NCBI RefSeq assembly: GCF_027922305.1
Contig: NZ_BSFK01000005.1
Span: 1,054,001 to 1,118,000 of the forward strand
Length of the DNA: 64,000 nt
DNA from: Methylopila jiangsuensis
GTDB taxonomy: Bacteria > Pseudomonadota > Alphaproteobacteria > Rhizobiales > Methylopilaceae
Direction: 5' to 3'
The notes below the pieces were generated by a model. It was given only the letters and a program-made list of their open reading frames with translations, ran no database searches and was not told the origin of the DNA. The position numbers were made by a program, and so were the translations under genes. Below are positions 1 to 9,798 of this stretch, one piece after another. Numbering within the stretch: position 1 is the stretch's first letter; the number at the start of each line of letters is the position of its first letter.

Positions 1-11
1 GGGAGCTTCAT
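1..11 (-). CDS. murC: Possible start of murC (UDP-N-acetylmuramate--L-alanine ligase), cut by window edge
   Basis: Only the first three codons (Met-Lys-Leu) and part of a fourth can be read. The call rests on gene order: murC usually follows murG in dcw clusters, and MurC of this group often begins Met-Lys followed by a short hydrophobic stretch. The ATG lies 31 bases after the murG stop on the same strand. There is no convincing ribosome-binding site. The identity is inferred, not seen. Confidence 0.4.
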
Positions 12-42
12 GGGAGATCGAACGCCGTTCTTGGAATGAGGA

Positions 43-1176
43 TCACGATGCCGGGGACGGGGCCGAGCCGGCGGCGAGGCCGTGCGCGCCGGCCGCGGCC
101 AATACCACATCCGCGAGCCGGGCGGAGGCGTCCGGCTTGCCGACCTGCCGCGCGGCGGCGGCGGAGGTCACGAGGCCGTCCACGTCCCGGAGCCGCACGT
201 CGAGATCGTCCGCGAGCGCGTCCGGCGTGAACCGGTCCTGAGGCGTCACCACCGCGCCGCCCGCCATGGCGAGGGCGTTGGCGTTGGCGAGCTGGTCGTT
301 GTCGAGCGCGTGCGGCAGCGGCACCAGGATCGACGGCCGGCCGATCACCGCAAGCTCCGCCACGGTGGAGGCGCCGGCGCGGGCGATGACGAAATGGGCC
401 AGCGCCATGCGCGCCGGCATGTCGTCGAAGAAGGAGGCGATGTCCGCCTCGATTCCGGCGGCGGCGTAAGCCGAGCGGGCGCGCGCCATGTCCTCGGGCC
501 GGGCCTGCTGCGTCACCCGCAGCCTGCGGCGCAGGTCCTCGGGCAGCCGCGCCAGCGCCTGCGGCGCCACCTCGGTCATGACCCGCGCGCCCTGGCTGCC
601 GCCGAAGATCAGCAGCCGGATCGGCTGGTCGTCGCTGAGCGGGGCGTAGGGCACGCCGCTCGCCGCCAGCACCTGCGGCCGCACGGGGTTGCCCACATGC
701 GTCGCGGTCGCGCCGGCGGGCAGGCCCGCCACCACGGGGAAGCCGCTCGCGATGGTGGTGGCGAGCCGGGCCAGCATGCGGTTCGCCCGGCCCATGACCG
801 CGTTCTGCTCGTGCAGGATCACCGGCGCGCCCGTCAGACGCGCCGCCACCAGCGGCGGGAAGGTGGGGTAGCCGCCGAAGCCGACCACGGCCTTCGGCCG
901 GGCGCGACGCATGACGCCGACGCTCGCCGCCACGCCTTTGGCGAGGGTGAAGGCGAGCTTGCCATAGGCCAGCGGGCCGGAGCCGCGCAGCGTGTCGGCG
1001 GGCGTCGCGTGCAGGGCGCGGGCCGGGAAATGCTTGGCGTAGGCGAGCGCGCGGGCGTCGGTGACGAGCTCCACCGCCTCGCCGCGGCGGGCGAGCTCCA
1101 CCGCCAGCGCCTCGGCCGGGAACAGGTGGCCGCCGGTGCCTCCGGCCGCCAGCAGGATGGGACGCTGCTCGCTCAT
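43..1176 (-). CDS. murG: MurG, lipid II-forming GlcNAc transferase
   Basis: MurG transfers GlcNAc from UDP-GlcNAc to lipid I at the cytoplasmic face of the inner membrane, giving lipid II. The protein is 377 residues, near the usual length. The N-terminal glycine loop GGTGGH is at residues 12-17 and is followed by the HEQN motif near residue 123. The C-terminal domain shows GGSQGA and the GAST/AELAVIGRP donor-site region. Its ATG overlaps the ftsW stop in an ATGA (1173-1176), so translation is probably coupled to ftsW. Confidence 0.97.
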   Translation of the reverse strand: MSEQRPILLAAGGTGGHLFPAEALAVELARRGEAVELVTDARALAYAKHFPARALHATPADTLRGSGPLAYGKLAFTLAKGVAASVGVMRRARPKAVVGFGGYPTFPPLVAARLTGAPVILHEQNAVMGRANRMLARLATTIASGFPVVAGLPAGATATHVGNPVRPQVLAASGVPYAPLSDDQPIRLLIFGGSQGARVMTEVAPQALARLPEDLRRRLRVTQQARPEDMARARSAYAAAGIEADIASFFDDMPARMALAHFVIARAGASTVAELAVIGRPSILVPLPHALDNDQLANANALAMAGGAVVTPQDRFTPDALADDLDVRLRDVDGLVTSAAAARQVGKPDASARLADVVLAAAGAHGLAAGSAPSPAS

Positions 1177-2360
1177 GCGTGCGCGCCCGCAGGCGTCTGC
1201 GGCCGCGCGGCCTGACGGCGGCGGTGGCGGGCGATCTCGTTCGCCAGCGTGTCGGTGCGCGGGCGGCGGCGGGTCAGCGCCAGCAGCATGCCCATGTTGA
1301 GCGCCAGCGCCAGCATGGACGAGCCGCCGTAGGAGATGAACGGCAGCGTCATGCCCTTGGCCGGCATCAGGTGCAGGTTCACCGCCATGTTGATGGCCGA
1401 CTGCAGCCCGAACAGCATGGTGAGGCCGGCGATGGCGAGCCGCACGAACCCGTCCTGCTCGCGCCGGGCGTGGGACAGGCCGCGCAGCACGATGAAGGCG
1501 TAGAGCGTCACGATCACGATGCAGAACAGGATGCCGAACTCCTCCGCGGTGACGGAGAAGATGAAGTCGGTGTGCCCGTCCGGGATGATGCGCTTCACCG
1601 TGCCCTCGCCCGGCCCCTTGCCGAACCAGCCGGCGGAGGCGAAGGCCTCAGTCGCCTTGTCGATCTGGAAGGTGTCGCCGGTCTCGGGGTTCATGAAGCG
1701 GTCGATGCGCTTCGCCACATGGGGCAGGAACTGATAGGCCGCGAGCAGGCCGAACACGCCGGCGCCGCCGAGCCCGACCACCCAGATCCACGGCAGGCCG
1801 GCGAGGAAGAACAGCCCGCCCCAGACGGCGGTCGTCAGCACGGTCTGGCCGAGGTCCGGCTGCAGCACCAGCAGCCCGACCACGAGACCGAGCAGCGCCA
1901 TGGCGAGCAGGTGGCCCGGCATGTCGCGCCGCTCCGCGCCCTCCGCGAACAGCCAGGCCGACAGCACGATGAAGGTGGGCTTCACGAACTCCGACGGCTG
2001 GACGCCGATGGGGCCGAACTGCAGCCAGCGCCGGGAGCCCTTGATCTCCATGCCGATCACAAGGGTCGCGGCGAGCATCGCCAAGCCGAAGATGAAGCCG
2101 ATCCAGGCGAGCCGGCGCACCTGACGCGGCGACAGGAACGAGATGCCGATCATCAACACCACGGCGGGCGCGAGGAACATGGCCTGCCGGTTGACGAAGT
2201 GGAACATGTCGTCGAGGCCGATGCGCTCCGCCACCGGCGGCGAGGCCGCCAGCGACAGCACCACGCCGAGCAGCATCAGCGCGCCGACGGCGGCGAGCAG
2301 CGCCCGGTCGATCGTCCACCACCATTCGCCGAAGACGGTGCGTTCCGCGCGGGAGATCAT
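1173..2360 (-). CDS. ftsW: FtsW, SEDS peptidoglycan glycosyltransferase of the divisome
   Basis: FtsW is a polytopic SEDS-family membrane enzyme that polymerises lipid II at the septum together with PBP3 (FtsI), which is encoded upstream in this cluster. The 395-residue protein shows about ten hydrophobic segments, the motif PISYGGSSML near the C-terminus and the conserved GIQPSE-like segment GVQPSEFVKP. I chose the ATG at 2360 because the protein then begins ISRAERTVFGEWWWTIDR, as in related proteins. An ATG at 2420 would add 20 basic residues of no recognised kind. It overlaps murG by 4 bases. Confidence 0.95.
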   Translation of the reverse strand: MISRAERTVFGEWWWTIDRALLAAVGALMLLGVVLSLAASPPVAERIGLDDMFHFVNRQAMFLAPAVVLMIGISFLSPRQVRRLAWIGFIFGLAMLAATLVIGMEIKGSRRWLQFGPIGVQPSEFVKPTFIVLSAWLFAEGAERRDMPGHLLAMALLGLVVGLLVLQPDLGQTVLTTAVWGGLFFLAGLPWIWVVGLGGAGVFGLLAAYQFLPHVAKRIDRFMNPETGDTFQIDKATEAFASAGWFGKGPGEGTVKRIIPDGHTDFIFSVTAEEFGILFCIVIVTLYAFIVLRGLSHARREQDGFVRLAIAGLTMLFGLQSAINMAVNLHLMPAKGMTLPFISYGGSSMLALALNMGMLLALTRRRPRTDTLANEIARHRRRQAARPQTPAGAHA

Positions 2361-2492
2361 GGCAGCAGGCTCCGGAGGGGCGCGCCTTGCGGACCGGCTG
2401 ACCCGGCGCGCGCGGCGCATGTCGTCACGGCCCTGACGGCCGTTCCATGATCACACCCGATTAAGGATGCCAAAAGGTAAACGCGCAGCGCC

Positions 2493-3818
2493 TCACGAGG
2501 CCGCCCGCGCCGCGTCCAGCGCCTTGACGGCGGACCGGAACGCCTCGCCCCGGTGCTCGAAGCTGCGGAACTGGTCGAACGAGGCGCAGGCCGGCGAGAA
2601 CAGCACCACCGGCTCGGCCTCGTCGGACGCCTCCGCGTCCCGCGCGGCGGCGGCGGTCGCCCGCTCCACCGTGCCGAGCTCCTCGAAGGCGACGCCGTGC
2701 TTCGCCAGCGTCTCGGCGAAGGCGGCCGAGGCCTCGCCGATCAGATAGGCCCTGGTCACCTTGCCGAAGAACGGGACCAGCGCCTCGATGCCGCCGGTCT
2801 TGGGCTTGCCGCCGAGGATCCAGAACACCCGGTCGAAGGAGGCGAGCGCCTTTTCGGCGCTGTCGGCGTTGGTGGCCTTGGAGTCGTTGATGAACGCCGG
2901 CCGCAGCGAGGTGGGGATCTCCTCCATGCGGTGCGCGAGGCCGGGGAAGCTGCGGAAGGCGGCGAAGGTCGCGGCGTCGTCCACCCCGAGCGCCCGCGCC
3001 GTGGCGAGCGCCGCGCTGGCGTTCTGGGTGTTGTGGGCGCCGCGCAGCGCCCGCGCGCCGGACAGGTCCAGCCGGTCGCGCTCGGAAATCTCCACCACAG
3101 CGACGCCGGCGGCCGTCAGCCGCGCCGCCATGGCGGAGGAGATCGAATCGTCGCGGCCGATCACCGCCACGTCGGAGGCCGCCGCCAGCCGCTCCTTGAT
3201 GGCGGCGTAGTTCGCCATCGTCCCGTGCCGCTCCAGATGGTCCTCGGACAGGTTCAGCATCACGCCGACCGTGGGCTTCAGCCCCGGCGCGAGGTCGATC
3301 TGGTAGGAGGAGCACTCGACCACGTGCACGCGGTCCGGCGCAGGCGGCGCGAGGTCGAGAATGGCGACGCCGATGTTGCCGCCCATCTGCACGTCGCGGC
3401 CGGCCTCCCGCAGCACATGGGCGATCAGCGCGGTGGTGGTGGACTTGCCGTTGGTGCCGGTGATGGCGACCAGCGGGGCCGACGGCGCGATCGCCGCCCG
3501 CTCCCGGCCGAAGATCTCGATGTCGCCGATGATCTCGACGCCGGCGGCCTTGGCCTTCTTCACCGTCCAGTGCGGCTCGGGGTGCGTCAGCGGCACGCCG
3601 GGCGCCAGCACGAGGCTGTCGAAGCCCGCGAAATCCGCCTCACGCAGGTCGCCGGTCGGCAGGCCGTCGGCCGCGGCCTTCGCCACCGTCTCCGACGAAT
3701 CGTCGAAGGCGGTCACTTCCGCGCCGCCCGCGACCAGGCTCTTCACCGTGGCGCGGCCGGAGCCGCCGAGCCCGAACACCGCCACCCGGCGGCCCTTGAA
3801 CGCGGTTGCGGGCGTCAC
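2493..3818 (-). CDS. murD: MurD, UDP-MurNAc-L-alanine--D-glutamate ligase
   Basis: MurD adds D-glutamate to UDP-MurNAc-L-Ala in the cytoplasm using ATP. At 441 residues it is of normal length. It has an N-terminal Rossmann-like domain (VFGLGGSGRAT, residues 14-24), the Mur ligase P-loop GTNGKSTTT at 121-129, and the C-terminal domain motif FNDSKATN-like (INDSKATNADS). The start is GTG, overlapping the stop of the preceding 56-codon gene as GTGA (3815-3818). A gap of about 130 bases separates its stop from the ftsW start, one of the few spaces in this cluster. Confidence 0.97.
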   Translation of the reverse strand: MTPATAFKGRRVAVFGLGGSGRATVKSLVAGGAEVTAFDDSSETVAKAAADGLPTGDLREADFAGFDSLVLAPGVPLTHPEPHWTVKKAKAAGVEIIGDIEIFGRERAAIAPSAPLVAITGTNGKSTTTALIAHVLREAGRDVQMGGNIGVAILDLAPPAPDRVHVVECSSYQIDLAPGLKPTVGVMLNLSEDHLERHGTMANYAAIKERLAAASDVAVIGRDDSISSAMAARLTAAGVAVVEISERDRLDLSGARALRGAHNTQNASAALATARALGVDDAATFAAFRSFPGLAHRMEEIPTSLRPAFINDSKATNADSAEKALASFDRVFWILGGKPKTGGIEALVPFFGKVTRAYLIGEASAAFAETLAKHGVAFEELGTVERATAAAARDAEASDEAEPVVLFSPACASFDQFRSFEHRGEAFRSAVKALDAARAAS

Positions 3819-3985
3819 GAGGCGAGCTCCCTGCGGGCGCGGGCGATCCAGACCACCAGGTCGCGCGTCTCCGGCGCTTCCGCACGCGCCGACTTCGGCG
3901 CCGGCGGGGCCGGGCGGAACGGCCAGACCCGCCGGGTCTTCGGGGCGGCCTTGGCCGGGGCGAGGCGCGCGTCCATCTCGGGCAT
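3815..3985 (-). CDS. 56-residue proline/alanine/arginine-rich protein of unknown function inside the dcw cluster
   Basis: This small reading frame fills the space between mraY (stop at 3991) and murD. It encodes 56 residues with many Ala, Pro and Arg, a central RRVWPFRPAPPAPK segment and a helical end DLVVWIARARREL. The ATG is 5 bases after the mraY stop, and the TGA overlaps the GTG of murD. Both junctions look like coupled translation. I do not recognise a family and see no transmembrane helix or signal. It may be a real small division-cluster protein or only a coupling frame. Confidence 0.55.
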   Translation of the reverse strand: MPEMDARLAPAKAAPKTRRVWPFRPAPPAPKSARAEAPETRDLVVWIARARRELAS

Positions 3986-3990
3986 GGGCC

Positions 3991-5073
3991 TCACCGCAGC
4001 TTCAGGGTGGCGAGCCCGAGCAGGGCCAGCACCACGGCGATGATCCAGAACCGCACCACCACCTGGGGCTCGGACCAGCCGAGCTGCTCGAAATGGTGGT
4101 GGATCGGCGCCATGCGGAACACGCGCTTTCCGGTCAGCTTGAACGACGCCACCTGCACGATCACCGACACCGCCTCCAGCACGAACAGGCCGCCGATGAT
4201 GGCGAGCACGATCTCGTGCTTGGTGGCGACCGCGATGGTCCCGAGCATGCCGCCCATGGCGAGCGAGCCGGTGTCGCCCATGAAGATCTGCGCCGGGGGC
4301 GCGTTGAACCACAGGAACCCGAGGCCCGCGCCCAGCACCGCGCCGCAGAACACCGCCAGTTCGCCGGTGCCGGTGGTGAAGTGGATCTGCAGATAGTCCG
4401 CGAAGAAGGCGTTGCCGGCGAGATAGGCGATGAAGCCGAAGCTCGCGGAGGCGATCATCACCGGCACGATGGCGAGGCCGTCGAGCCCGTCGGTGAGGTT
4501 CACGGCGTTGCCCGCGCCCACCACCACGATCGCGCCGAACACCAGGAAGAACCAGCCGAGATCGAGCAGCACGTTCTTCAGGAACGGGAAGGTGAGCGAG
4601 GTGGCGAAGCCGGGCTGGCCCACCTTGACGATCGCGAGCACCGCGAGACCCGCGATCACGAACTCCAGCGCCAGCCGCATCTTGCCGGAATAGCCGGCGT
4701 GGGTCTGCTTCGTGACCTTGAGATAGTCGTCGTAGAAGCCGATCGCGCCGAAGCCGATGGTCACGAACAGCACGATCCAGACGTAAGGGTTGGCGAGGTT
4801 GCCCCACAGCAGCACGCTCGCCACCATGCCCGACAGGATCATCAGCCCGCCCATGGTGGGGGTGCCGCGCTTGGTGAGGTGGGTCTGCGGCCCGTCCGAG
4901 CGGATCGGCTGGCCCTTGCCCTGCTTCAGGCGCAGCTGGGAGATGATCCACGGCCCGAACAGGAACACGAACAGCGCCGCGGTCATGATGGCGCCGCCGG
5001 TGCGGAAGGTGATGTAACGGAACAGGTTCAGTCCGGGGAACGCCCAGGACAGCTCAGCGAGAAACGTCAGCAT
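3991..5073 (-). CDS. mraY: MraY, phospho-MurNAc-pentapeptide translocase
   Basis: MraY attaches phospho-MurNAc-pentapeptide to undecaprenyl phosphate, making lipid I in the inner membrane. The 360-residue length is exactly usual. It has about ten transmembrane segments and the catalytic aspartate motifs: GFYDDYLKV with the DD pair, and [11 protein letters not shown]. The HHHFE histidine motif lies near the C-terminus ([12 protein letters not shown]). The ATG shares one base with the murF stop (TGATG at 5071-5075), so the ATG was chosen over longer upstream frames. Confidence 0.98.
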   Translation of the reverse strand: MLTFLAELSWAFPGLNLFRYITFRTGGAIMTAALFVFLFGPWIISQLRLKQGKGQPIRSDGPQTHLTKRGTPTMGGLMILSGMVASVLLWGNLANPYVWIVLFVTIGFGAIGFYDDYLKVTKQTHAGYSGKMRLALEFVIAGLAVLAIVKVGQPGFATSLTFPFLKNVLLDLGWFFLVFGAIVVVGAGNAVNLTDGLDGLAIVPVMIASASFGFIAYLAGNAFFADYLQIHFTTGTGELAVFCGAVLGAGLGFLWFNAPPAQIFMGDTGSLAMGGMLGTIAVATKHEIVLAIIGGLFVLEAVSVIVQVASFKLTGKRVFRMAPIHHHFEQLGWSEPQVVVRFWIIAVVLALLGLATLKLR

Positions 5074-6530
5074 CAGCGCGCCCCCAGCGCCACATCGTCG
5101 AGACCCCTCGCCGGTTCGAAGCGGGCGCGCAGCGCCGCGACCACCGGACCGAGCTTCGAACCGTTGGAGCCCTTCACCATCACGGCGTCGCCGCCGCGCA
5201 CGCGCTCCAGCACCAGCGGCTCCAGCTCCGCGGCGGTGGGCGCCCAGCCGCCCCGCCGCTGCGCCGGCAGCGCCTCGTGCAGCGCCTTCATCAGCGGGCC
5301 GGCGGTGAACGCCAGATCGATCTTCGCCGCCGCCACGGCCTCGGCCACCTTGGCGTGCAGCTCGCGCGTGGTCTCGCCCAGCTCCAGCATGTCGCCGAGC
5401 ACCGCGATGCGGCGGCCCGAGCCGGAGACCGGCGTCTGGCCGAGCAGCGCCAGCGCCGCGCGCATGGAGGCCGGGTTGGCGTTGTAGCTCTCGTCGATCA
5501 GGGTGAGCGCGCCGCCGGGCGCGTCGAGCTCGTAGCGGCGCCCGCGGCCCGCAGGCGGCGTGAAACCGGCGAGCGCCAGCGCGGCGAGCGCGAGATCGGC
5601 GCCGGCGAGCTTGGCGGCGAGCAGCACCGCGAGCGCGTTCTGGACCACATGGCGGCCCGGCGCGCCGATCTTGAACGCCACCTGATCGCCGAGGATGGTG
5701 GCGGCGACGGTGGAGCCGTCGGGCTTCAGCGCCGCCCGGTCCAGCCGCGCGTCCGCCGACACGTGCTCGCCGAAGCTCCACACCGCCGCGCCGGCTTCCG
5801 TGGCCGCCGCCTTCAGGCGCTCGTAATGGGGGTTGTCCCGGTTCACCACCGCATGGCCGCCGCGCACCAGCCCCTCGAAGATTTCGGCCTTGGCGTCCGC
5901 GATCCGCTCCACGCTCTCGAAGGCGGCGAGATGGACCGGCTCCACATTGGTGACGATCGCCACATGGGGCCGCACCATCTTCGTCAGCGGCCGGATCTCG
6001 TCCGGGTGATTCATGCCGATCTCGAACACGCCGTAGGACGCGCCGCGGGGCAGCCGCGACAGGGTCAGCGGCACGCCCCAATGGTTGTTGTGGGAGGCGG
6101 CGGAGGCGTGGGTCGGCCCGTCCGCCGCCAGCACGAGGCGCAGCGCCTCCTTGGTGGAGGTCTTTCCGACCGAGCCGGTGACGGCGACGATGCGGGCGCG
6201 GGAGCGCGCGCGGGCCGCGACGCCGGTCGCGACCATGGCCGCGAGCACGTCCGCCACCACCAGCAGCGGGCCGGCGTCGGCGAGGTCGTCCGCATGGGCC
6301 TCGTCCACCACCGCCAGCGCCGCGCCGCGTTCGAAGGCGGCGCGCACGAAGCCGTGGCCGTCATGCACGTCGCCCCTGATGGCGAAGAACACGTCGCCGG
6401 TCGCGGCCGTGCGGCTGTCGATGGAGATTCCGGCCAGCGCGTCCTGCGCCTTGCCCAGGAGACGGCCGGCGGTCGCGAGCGCCAGCTCCGGCGGCGTCCA
6501 CAGCGGCTCGGCGAACAGACTCAGGGGCAC
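5073..6530 (-). CDS. murF: MurF, UDP-MurNAc-tripeptide--D-alanyl-D-alanine ligase
   Basis: MurF adds D-Ala-D-Ala to the UDP-MurNAc tripeptide. The 485 residues include the P-loop GSVGKTST at 119-126, the [10 protein letters not shown] motif that follows the ATP site, and the N-terminal [17 protein letters not shown] segment shared with MurE. The start is a GTG, and the first 10 bases overlap the end of murE. Its stop overlaps mraY. The length is slightly above the E. coli enzyme (452). Confidence 0.97.
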   Translation of the reverse strand: MPLSLFAEPLWTPPELALATAGRLLGKAQDALAGISIDSRTAATGDVFFAIRGDVHDGHGFVRAAFERGAALAVVDEAHADDLADAGPLLVVADVLAAMVATGVAARARSRARIVAVTGSVGKTSTKEALRLVLAADGPTHASAASHNNHWGVPLTLSRLPRGASYGVFEIGMNHPDEIRPLTKMVRPHVAIVTNVEPVHLAAFESVERIADAKAEIFEGLVRGGHAVVNRDNPHYERLKAAATEAGAAVWSFGEHVSADARLDRAALKPDGSTVAATILGDQVAFKIGAPGRHVVQNALAVLLAAKLAGADLALAALALAGFTPPAGRGRRYELDAPGGALTLIDESYNANPASMRAALALLGQTPVSGSGRRIAVLGDMLELGETTRELHAKVAEAVAAAKIDLAFTAGPLMKALHEALPAQRRGGWAPTAAELEPLVLERVRGGDAVMVKGSNGSKLGPVVAALRARFEPARGLDDVALGAR

Positions 6531-7984
6531 GGCGGCGTCTCCTTCGCGCGAAGCGCGTCACGGACCACCTCGTGATCCGAAAACGGCAGCGTCCGATCTC
6601 CCACGATCTGGCCCGTTTCGTGGCCTTTGCCGGCGACGAGCAGAACATCGCCGGGCTGTAACCCGGACACCGCAGTGCGGATCGCCTCCGCCCGGTCGCC
6701 GATTTCGCGGGCGCCGGGGGCCGCGGCGAGGATCGCGGCGCGGATCGCGGCCGGGTCCTCGGAGCGTGGATTGTCGTCGGTGACGATCACCGCGTCGGCG
6801 CCGGCCGTCGCGGCCTCGCCCATCAGCGGGCGCTTGCCGGCGTCGCGGTCGCCGCCCGCGCCGAAGGCCACGATCAGCCGGCCGGACACGAACGGCCGCA
6901 GCGCCGACAGCACGGAGGCGAGCGCGTCCGGCTTGTGGGCGTAGTCCACGAACACGGCGGCGCCGTTGGTCTCGCCGATCAGCTCGATGCGGCCGGGCAC
7001 GCCCTGAAGCGTCTCCAGCGCCGACAGCGCGGTCTCCGTCTCCACGCCGGTGGCGATGGCCAGTCCCGCCGCGGTGAGCGCGTTCTCGGCCTGGAACGCG
7101 CCGGCGAGCGGAAGACGCAGCTCCCGCCGTCCGCCCTCGTGCTCCACGGTCAAGGTCTGGGCCAGGCCGTCGCGGACAACGGAAACGAGCTTCAGGGTCT
7201 CGCCGCCCTCGCCCACCGTGATCAGCCGCACGCCGCGCTCCCGGGCCGCGTCGCAGAACCAGGACGCATCCGCGCCGTCCACGCAGACCACCGCCGCGCC
7301 GCCGGTGGGCGCGAGCTCCCGGAACAGCCGGAGCTTGGCGTCCCGGTAATGGGCGACGGTCGGATGGTAGTCCATGTGGTCGCGTGAGAGATTGGTGAAG
7401 CCGACGGCGTTAAGGTTAACGCCGTCAAGCCTTTTCTGATCGAGGCCATGGGACGAGGCCTCCATGGCGAGATGGGTGACCCCCTCCCCCGCCAGCGCGT
7501 CCAGCGTGGCGTGCAGCGACACCGGGTCCGGCGTGGTCAGCGAGCCGTACGTGGCCCCGGACGGGCCCGTGACGCCGAGCGTGCCGAGGCTCGCGGCCTG
7601 AAAGCCCGCGAAGCTCCAGATCTGTCGCAGGAAGGTGACGACCGAGCTCTTGCCGCTGGTGCCGGTGACGGCGGCGATGGTCTCGGGCTGGCGCGGATGG
7701 AACCGGGCGGCGACGCGGGCGAGCGTCAGCCGCGCGTCGGTCACTTGAACGACCGGGAGCGGCGCCTCCACCGGATGATCGGCCACCACCGCCACGGCTC
7801 CGGCCGCCGCCGCCTGCGCCGCGAAGCGGGCGCCGTCGGTCTTCGCGCCGGACAGCGCGAAGAACAGAAAGCCTGGCTCAATGGCCCGACTGTCCGCGGC
7901 GACGCCCGTGATCGGAATTTCGGCCAGCGCGGGCTCGAGGCCCAGCGCCGGCAGCAGGTCGCCCAGCGTCCGCGCGCCGCTCAC
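6521..7984 (-). CDS. murE: MurE, UDP-MurNAc-L-Ala-D-Glu--meso-diaminopimelate ligase
   Basis: MurE adds the third peptide residue in peptidoglycan precursor synthesis. The 487-residue protein has the DSRAIEPGFLFFAL N-terminal motif, the P-loop GTSGKSS at 108-114, and DNPR at 404-407. DNPR is the signature that selects meso-diaminopimelate over lysine, so the wall is of the Gram-negative DAP type. I chose the GTG at 7984 because it overlaps the ftsI stop as GTGA, like several other junctions here. No ATG gives a comparable start. Confidence 0.97.
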   Translation of the reverse strand: MSGARTLGDLLPALGLEPALAEIPITGVAADSRAIEPGFLFFALSGAKTDGARFAAQAAAAGAVAVVADHPVEAPLPVVQVTDARLTLARVAARFHPRQPETIAAVTGTSGKSSVVTFLRQIWSFAGFQAASLGTLGVTGPSGATYGSLTTPDPVSLHATLDALAGEGVTHLAMEASSHGLDQKRLDGVNLNAVGFTNLSRDHMDYHPTVAHYRDAKLRLFRELAPTGGAAVVCVDGADASWFCDAARERGVRLITVGEGGETLKLVSVVRDGLAQTLTVEHEGGRRELRLPLAGAFQAENALTAAGLAIATGVETETALSALETLQGVPGRIELIGETNGAAVFVDYAHKPDALASVLSALRPFVSGRLIVAFGAGGDRDAGKRPLMGEAATAGADAVIVTDDNPRSEDPAAIRAAILAAAPGAREIGDRAEAIRTAVSGLQPGDVLLVAGKGHETGQIVGDRTLPFSDHEVVRDALRAKETPPCP

Positions 7985-9798
7985 TGCACGCCGCCCACGA
8001 CCATGCCGGTGGAGGCCAGCAGTTCGTTGGCGGGCGGCGCGTCGTACTTGGGCTCGACGCCGAGCAGCGGGGCGATGCGCTCCACCATCTTGCCGCCCAC
8101 CGGCACCACGTTCCAGCCGGAGGTGGCGAAGCCGTGGGTCTCGGGCAGGGCCTTGGGCTCGTCGAGCACCGCGAGCAGCATGTATTTCGGCGCGTCCATG
8201 GGGAACACGGCGGTGAAGGCGGTGAGGTTCTTGGTCTTGGAGTAGCGGCCGCCGATCACCTTCTCGGCGGTGCCGGTCTTGCCGCCCACGCGGTAGCCCG
8301 GGATGTCGGCCTTCTTGGCCGATCCGCGCTCCGCGTTCAGCCGCATCAGGTAGCGCATGGCGACGCTGGTGTTGGGCTTGATCACCCGGATCGCCTTGGA
8401 GCGGGCCTCCTCCACCGTGCGCTGCAGGAAGGTGGGCTTGATCAGCAGGCCGCCGTTCACCAGCGCGCTCACCGCCATCACCGACTGGATCGGCGCGATG
8501 GCGATGCCGTGGCCGAAGGAGATGGTGATGGTGTTGAGCTCGCCCCAGCGCGGCGGCAGGATCGGCCGCGAGCTTTCCGGCAGTTCCGTCTGCAGCCGGT
8601 TGAGCTGGCCCATCTTGGCGAGGAACGCCTTGTGGGCCTCGACGCCCATGCCGAGCCCGATGCGGGCGGTGCCGATGTTCGACGAGTAGACGAACACCTC
8701 CGGCACCGTCAGGACGCGGCGCTGGGCGTGGAAGTCGTTGATGCGGAACTTGCCGTAGGCGAGCGGGAAGCGCGCGTCCATGCGGCTCTGCAGGCTGAAC
8801 TTGCCGCTGTCGAGCCCCATGGCGATGGTGAGCGCCTTCATGGTCGAGCCCATCTCGAACACGCCCACGTTCACGCGGTTGATGCGGTCCGCCTTCAGCG
8901 CGTCGGTGGGCACGTTGGGGTCGTAGTCCGGCAGCGAGACCAGGCTGATGATCTCGCCGGTCTCCACGTCGGCGATGGCGGCGGAGGCGGCGATGGCCTT
9001 GAACTTCTCCATGCCGGCCTTCAGCTCGTCGCGCACCGCGTGCTGGACCTTGAGGTCCAGCGCCAGCCGCACCGGCTCCATCCGCCCGCCGGCCGCCACG
9101 GCGGCGGAGGCCTCCGCGGTCTTGCCGCTGTCGTCGAGATACTTCTCGATGCCGGCGATGCCCTTGTTGTCCACGTCGGCGAAGCCGAGGATGTGGGAGA
9201 CCACGTCGCCGTTCGGATAGATGCGCTTGTTCTCGGGCATGAAGCCGAGGCCCGGTATGCCGAGGCGGAACACCGCCACCTGCTCGGACGGCGAGATTTC
9301 GCGCTTGAGCCAGACGAAACCCTTCCGGGTGGAGAGCTTGGTCCGGAGATCCTTCGGGTCGAGGTCCTTCAGCGTCTGGCTCAGAAGCTCCACCGCCTCG
9401 TCCACGTCGACGATGTTCTTCGGTTCGGCGTAGAGCGAGGACACCTTGATGTCGGTGGCGAGCACCTGGCCGTTGCGGTCCACGATGTCGGGGCGCGCGT
9501 TGGCGGAGACCGCGGCGCTGACGCGGGCGACCGCGCCCTGGTCCGGGGCGATGGCGAAATGGACGAGCTTGCCCACGATCACCAGATAGAGGCAGCCGAA
9601 CGCGAGCATGGCGATGCGCAGCCGGCCCGAGGTGAGGTTCAGGCCCTCGCCGCTGCCCACCAGCGCCACGATCGCTTTCTTCAGGCCGCGCCACAGCGCG
9701 CCGACGGCGGACGCCGCCCCGCGGCCGGAGGCGGCGCCGAAGCGTCCCAAAGCCCGGCCGCCGGAGGCGGCGGCGCCCAGCATCCCGTCGCGGGTCAT
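7981..9798 (-). CDS. ftsI: FtsI (PBP3), septal peptidoglycan transpeptidase
   Basis: FtsI is a class B penicillin-binding protein that cross-links septal peptidoglycan as partner of FtsW. It has 605 residues with a cytoplasmic N-tail of about 60 residues rich in Gly, Ala and Arg, then one membrane anchor (about 60-80). The transpeptidase motifs are all present: STMK at 318-321, SSN at 372-374 and KTG at 507-509. The ATG at 9798 overlaps the ftsL stop (ATGA). The N-terminal cytoplasmic tail is longer than that of E. coli FtsI. Confidence 0.96.
   Translation of the reverse strand: MTRDGMLGAAASGGRALGRFGAASGRGAASAVGALWRGLKKAIVALVGSGEGLNLTSGRLRIAMLAFGCLYLVIVGKLVHFAIAPDQGAVARVSAAVSANARPDIVDRNGQVLATDIKVSSLYAEPKNIVDVDEAVELLSQTLKDLDPKDLRTKLSTRKGFVWLKREISPSEQVAVFRLGIPGLGFMPENKRIYPNGDVVSHILGFADVDNKGIAGIEKYLDDSGKTAEASAAVAAGGRMEPVRLALDLKVQHAVRDELKAGMEKFKAIAASAAIADVETGEIISLVSLPDYDPNVPTDALKADRINRVNVGVFEMGSTMKALTIAMGLDSGKFSLQSRMDARFPLAYGKFRINDFHAQRRVLTVPEVFVYSSNIGTARIGLGMGVEAHKAFLAKMGQLNRLQTELPESSRPILPPRWGELNTITISFGHGIAIAPIQSVMAVSALVNGGLLIKPTFLQRTVEEARSKAIRVIKPNTSVAMRYLMRLNAERGSAKKADIPGYRVGGKTGTAEKVIGGRYSKTKNLTAFTAVFPMDAPKYMLLAVLDEPKALPETHGFATSGWNVVPVGGKMVERIAPLLGVEPKYDAPPANELLASTGMVVGGVQ

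Noticed and set aside
82-1215. Long plus-strand open frame opposite murG
   Set aside because: It is a GC-rich shadow of murG in reverse, arginine/histidine-rich with no motif.
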